This document shows positions 5,116 to 7,768 of a stretch of DNA of 7,768 nucleotides, piece by piece (position 1 is the stretch's first letter; each line of letters begins with the position of its first letter). A program made the position numbers and the translations under genes. The notes under the pieces were generated by a model that did not search any database, was not told the DNA's origin, and was given only the letters and a program-made list of their open reading frames with translations. Source of the DNA: Akkermansia sp. Its GTDB lineage: Bacteria > Verrucomicrobiota > Verrucomicrobiia > Verrucomicrobiales > Akkermansiaceae. The stretch covers positions 1 through 7,768 of the forward strand of contig JAGBZE010000225.1 in the NCBI GenBank assembly GCA_017628435.1, given 5' to 3'.

Positions 5116-6957
5116 TTACTCAGCAGCATCTGCAGGGGCGGCTGCTGCTTTGGCGGCCTTGGCGGCAGCTTTCTTCTTGATGAGCAGCACAAGCAGACCA
5201 CCAGCAGCGGCCAGCAGTACTATGCCCAGAATCGGGCGATAGAACAGCCATGCGATAGCGATGGTGATGAGCGCCACGGGAGTAGCGATGAGGAAGGCTA
5301 CAATACCGGTGCCGATGCCGATGATGTCACCCAAGATGGGCAGCACATCACCCAGAACCTCGAGAGGACGAAGAACCATCTTAAGACCCATGTACATCAT
5401 GATCCAGCCCACAATGCGGAGAATCCAGGTCATCATGGTGTTGGCATCCTCAGCGTTCTGGAACATCTCTTCCTTGGTCTTGGTGCCGGTTTCGAGCAGG
5501 TCTACGGTGTAGCCGTCAGCGGCAGAATCCTTGGCCACATAGGGGGCAAAGGTGGTGCCGGTCTGCACGGCAACAATGCTCACAGGCATTTCAGCGGGAA
5601 TCATGGTCCAGGTGATACGCACATCACCCACCTGCGGATTGCCGGGGTTGGCAGTTCCCTGCATGGTGCCGGTAGCAACAGTTGTTGCGGGCTGGGGCAT
5701 GCCGGGCTGCATTACTGCGGGCTGAGCCACAGCAGGCTGTACCATGGGAGCGGTGTTGTATGCCGGTGCGGGCGTGGTTGCCGTGGTGCTCACAGACACG
5801 GGGATGGGGGTGCCGTTCACGATAATCTGTCCGGCATTGGGTGTCTGGCGCACATAGGGTGCCAGAGCTCCGGTAGCCAGACGCACGAAGGTCTTGTTCT
5901 CAATGGTGAAGATAGGCAGAGAACCATAACCGGGGATGTTGGCATACTGCACAACGGAAGGAGCGGGGTAGGCAAAACCATTACCCGGAACAGTTTCCGT
6001 GATACCATGCAGATTGCCGGCATAGTAAATGCCGTTGGCCATCACCGGAGTGGGGGTACCATCGGGGGTGATGACAAAGGGCACACCGTCCACATTCGTC
6101 ACGGACATGCGGTTAGGCTGGATGGTGGGTACTGTTACGAAACCACCCATGGAAGTCTGCGGTACTGCACCGATGCTTTCTGCGGGAACCGGCTGTGTGG
6201 CAACCGTCTGCACCATGCCGGGAGGCGTTACGCCGGGCATCATGCCGGGGGCGGGAGTCATACGGTTCATCATGCCGGGCATCATGCCACCTACGGGGAA
6301 GCCCACATAGGCATAATTGCCGGAGATGGTGACACGGCCCTGCAGGGTGTCCGGAATGTACTCGGGCTTCAGCTCCACGGGCTTGGCTCCGGAGATGCGC
6401 TTAATCTGGTCGGCGGTGAGTTCAAATGCGCCGTAACGGGCGGTTTCGGCAACAAGTGTTCTATCCGAAGCTTCAGGGAAGAATACCTGGTTGTCATGTC
6501 CGGCCTCGCGGAAAGAGGAGGAATCCACGGGCTTGCTGACCCACTTCTTGGAGTAGGTGTAGGTGGTAACGGTTGTCTCGGAGCCGCCTACGTTCTTCTT
6601 CTTTTCCTTCTTCTCATTCTCTACCCACTGGTAGAATTCTACCTTACGGGTCAGGCGGATAGCCTTGGGATTCAGGCCGGGGAAAAGGTCATCGCCCAGC
6701 TGTTCATCTGTCACGGCAGTACCGGTAACATGCACCAGCTTGCCGTCCATGGTGGCGTCGACTGTGTCAGCGTTGGGGAGCTTTACACAGACAGATGCAC
6801 CTTCCTCGAGGGCCTTGGCTGTCTTTACAGCGCGACCTTCGTTCCAAAAAAGCAAGGGGATGCCTGCAATGAAGAGAGCACCACCGATGGCAACTCCCTT
6901 AATGGAGCCACCGAGGCGGCTGCCCCAGCTTTCCGTTGTTGTTTCTGTAACTGCCAT
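5116..6957 (-). CDS. TMEM43-family membrane protein with long Met/Pro/Gly/Gln-rich insertion
   Basis: This 613-residue protein belongs to the TMEM43 (LUMA) family, whose human member sits in the inner nuclear membrane; the bacterial role is not established. The N-terminal membrane segment (about 21-38) runs into the family hallmark LLFWNEGRAV (35-44). Then come the typical FYQWVENE and a Thr/Tyr-rich stretch ending in W (TTYTYSKKW, 131-139). The C-terminal part restarts with VGDVRITW (443-450) and continues to the conserved IVGWIMMYMGL (515-525) and WLFYRP (570-575), with several membrane segments between about 511 and 593. It closes with a Lys/Ala tail. Residues about 220-440 are an insertion of low complexity (GMMPG, QPAV repeats) with a more ordered stretch around 285-385; family members are usually nearer 400 residues. 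It follows the Sel1 gene by 58 nt without SD and ends before a terminator. Family assignment is secure; the job of the insertion is unknown. Confidence 0.9.
   Translation of the reverse strand: MAVTETTTESWGSRLGGSIKGVAIGGALFIAGIPLLFWNEGRAVKTAKALEEGASVCVKLPNADTVDATMDGKLVHVTGTAVTDEQLGDDLFPGLNPKAIRLTRKVEFYQWVENEKKEKKKNVGGSETTVTTYTYSKKWVSKPVDSSSFREAGHDNQVFFPEASDRTLVAETARYGAFELTADQIKRISGAKPVELKPEYIPDTLQGRVTISGNYAYVGFPVGGMMPGMMNRMTPAPGMMPGVTPPGMVQTVATQPVPAESIGAVPQTSMGGFVTVPTIQPNRMSVTNVDGVPFVITPDGTPTPVMANGIYYAGNLHGITETVPGNGFAYPAPSVVQYANIPGYGSLPIFTIENKTFVRLATGALAPYVRQTPNAGQIIVNGTPIPVSVSTTATTPAPAYNTAPMVQPAVAQPAVMQPGMPQPATTVATGTMQGTANPGNPQVGDVRITWTMIPAEMPVSIVAVQTGTTFAPYVAKDSAADGYTVDLLETGTKTKEEMFQNAEDANTMMTWILRIVGWIMMYMGLKMVLRPLEVLGDVLPILGDIIGIGTGIVAFLIATPVALITIAIAWLFYRPILGIVLLAAAGGLLVLLIKKKAAAKAAKAAAAPADAAE
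5686..5745 (-). repeat. QPAV-type short coding repeats in the TMEM43 insertion
   Basis: Residues 405-424 of the TMEM43-family protein repeat a four-to-five-residue unit (VQPAV, AQPAV, MQPGM, PQPA). At DNA level the plus strand shows recurring gggctg-like units. This is in-frame low-complexity sequence that probably varies in copy number between strains; it probably forms an extended flexible linker. Confidence 0.6.
6232..6288 (-). repeat. GMMPG-type coding microrepeat in the TMEM43 insertion
   Basis: The plus-strand unit catcatgcc occurs at 6238-6246, 6268-6276 and 6280-6288, and encodes Gly-Met-Met-Pro units (residues 224-242). Met-rich repeats can bind copper or serve as flexible hydrophobic linkers, but nothing here decides between these. 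Confidence 0.6.
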
Positions 6958-7015
6958 GATTAGTTGTTTCTATTGTGTTTGGTGTTAGTAAGTTGCTGCA
7001 AGCAGCGAGAGTGTG

Positions 7016-7768
7016 TTATTCCAGACTGAATGTACCAGTATAGATGATTTTATCAGCCCAGATGGTTGTTGGTTTTCCTGTTACGGTACAAGTGGCCGTT
7101 CCTTCCGTGGGGGAGGTGAAGATGAGCTCGAATGTGCGCACATACCAGTTGGAAATGTTGCCTCCATCGTGTGAAAATTCGAAAGAATAGGTGACGGTGG
7201 CCGTGTTTTTGCCGGTTTGGGTGTATGTGGCGGCTATGCTAGTGCTGTCCTTATCGTCCGGTGCCTGGGTGGTGTTGGCTTCCTGGTTGTGCTTGGCCCA
7301 GGTGACAACATAGGCGGCTTCATCATTCGGCTTCAGGAAAGCGTAGGTGTTTTCGTCCCTCTGCGCGGCGGAGCCGACCACTTTTTCGTCATTGCAGGAG
7401 AAAGTGAGCGTTTTGCCGGCCACGAGCTTGGGTGCGAGCTCTTTCATGGCTTTGTAGGCGGCTGTGTCACCCTTTGCGGCGGCCTTGCTGAAATAGTAGT
7501 TGGCGGTTTCTTCGTTCTTGGGAACACCGCGCCCCTGTCGGTAGCGCCACCCCATCCAGCGTGCAGCTGTGGCATCGCCTTTCTCGGCTGCATATTCGTA
7601 CAGTGCTATGGCATCTGCCTCACTCACGGTTCGGCCTTTCTTGCCTTCTGCATAGCAGACACCCAGCTCGCGGATGTCGGCCGCACTCATGCCTTCCACA
7701 CCTTCGGGTAAGCCGTTCTGACTCTCAGTGGCGATGCCCTCCGCTTCCGGTACTACTGCCTTCTTGCC
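7016..7768 (-). CDS. Sel1-repeat protein with beta-rich C-terminal domain, 5' end cut by window edge
   Basis: The frame is open from the right edge to the TAA at 7016 (250 residues visible). The true start lies outside the window, because no stop separates the edge from the GTG at 7699 and the Sel1 helices begin right after it. Visible residues 1-26 are a Gly/Glu-rich linker. Residues about 28-66 and 67-104 form two Sel1/TPR-like repeats, with ELGVCYAEG and the classic GWRYRQGRGVPKNEETANYY followed by FSKAAAKGDT. Sel1 repeats are helical protein-interaction scaffolds. Residues about 116-250 are a beta-rich domain (GKTLTFSC, TATVTYSFEF, FELIFTSPTEGTATC) of a type I associate with secreted Verrucomicrobia and Planctomycetes proteins; its function is unknown. 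Two cysteines within this domain suggest an oxidising compartment. It precedes the TMEM43-family gene by 58 nt and may share its transcript. Confidence 0.85.
   Translation of the reverse strand, partial: GKKAVVPEAEGIATESQNGLPEGVEGMSAADIRELGVCYAEGKKGRTVSEADAIALYEYAAEKGDATAARWMGWRYRQGRGVPKNEETANYYFSKAAAKGDTAAYKAMKELAPKLVAGKTLTFSCNDEKVVGSAAQRDENTYAFLKPNDEAAYVVTWAKHNQEANTTQAPDDKDSTSIAATYTQTGKNTATVTYSFEFSHDGGNISNWYVRTFELIFTSPTEGTATCTVTGKPTTIWADKIIYTGTFSLE

Noticed and set aside
6007..6963. Plus-strand open frame of 318 codons
   Set aside because: It is antisense to the TMEM43-family gene and its Gly/His-rich translation mirrors the repeat-rich coding strand.
6993..7008. Inverted repeat gctgcaagcagc as a terminator after the Sel1 gene
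   Set aside because: Only about 4 bp can pair around a four-base loop and no T run follows on the coding strand.
6958..7015. Promoter upstream of the TMEM43-family gene (TTGCAG with ACAATA)
   Set aside because: Spacing of 19 nt and poor match to consensus hexamers; the signal is within chance for an A/C-rich gap.
7697..7699. GTG as the start of the Sel1-repeat gene
   Set aside because: The frame stays open to the window edge with no stop, so the real start probably lies upstream with a signal peptide outside the window.
7217..7711. Plus-strand open frame of 164 codons
   Set aside because: It is antisense to the Sel1-repeat gene, which has clear domain signatures.

Overview
All recognisable genes in this 7.8-kb window lie on the minus strand, so transcription runs from high to low coordinates. 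Nothing on the plus strand looks real. I count eight protein genes, two of them cut by the window edges. I see no RNA gene, insertion sequence, CRISPR array or origin. The organism is probably a Gram-negative-type bacterium with a periplasm, since most products carry signal peptides or a lipobox. The mix of a TMEM43-family protein, Sel1 and ankyrin proteins, repeated beta-rich secreted domains and starts without Shine-Dalgarno (SD) sequences suggests the Planctomycetes-Verrucomicrobia-Chlamydiae group, perhaps an Akkermansia-like Verrucomicrobiota. That assignment is inference from protein style and no marker gene confirms it.

In the direction of transcription, the right part (7768 to 5116) holds the C-terminal portion of a Sel1-repeat protein with a beta-rich tail. 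It is followed by a long TMEM43-family membrane protein whose middle carries an insertion of about 220 residues rich in Met, Pro, Gly and Gln. A good intrinsic terminator (9-bp GC stem plus T-rich tract, about 5091 to 5056) closes this part.

The left part (5028 to 1) looks like one compact transcription unit. Its order is a probable lipoprotein with a CxxCxxC motif, a 64-residue ubiquitin/ThiS-like small protein overlapping it by ATGA, two tandem paralogous secreted 5'-nucleotidase/metallophosphatases, a secreted mostly helical 176-residue protein with an acidic tail, and a secreted ankyrin-repeat protein that runs off the left edge. Gaps are -4, 23, 23, 41 and 18 nt.

The core of the left unit is probably extracytoplasmic hydrolysis of phosphate esters by the two nucleotidase-like enzymes. 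Both keep the dinuclear metal site but lack the usual GGDGF element of the nucleoside pocket, so their substrate may not be a standard nucleotide. The cytosolic small protein and the lipoprotein have no assigned role and are the best candidates for something undescribed. No start codon whose upstream region is visible has an SD sequence. Instead the leaders are rich in A and C or in C, and two of them share the decamer CTAACCACTA.
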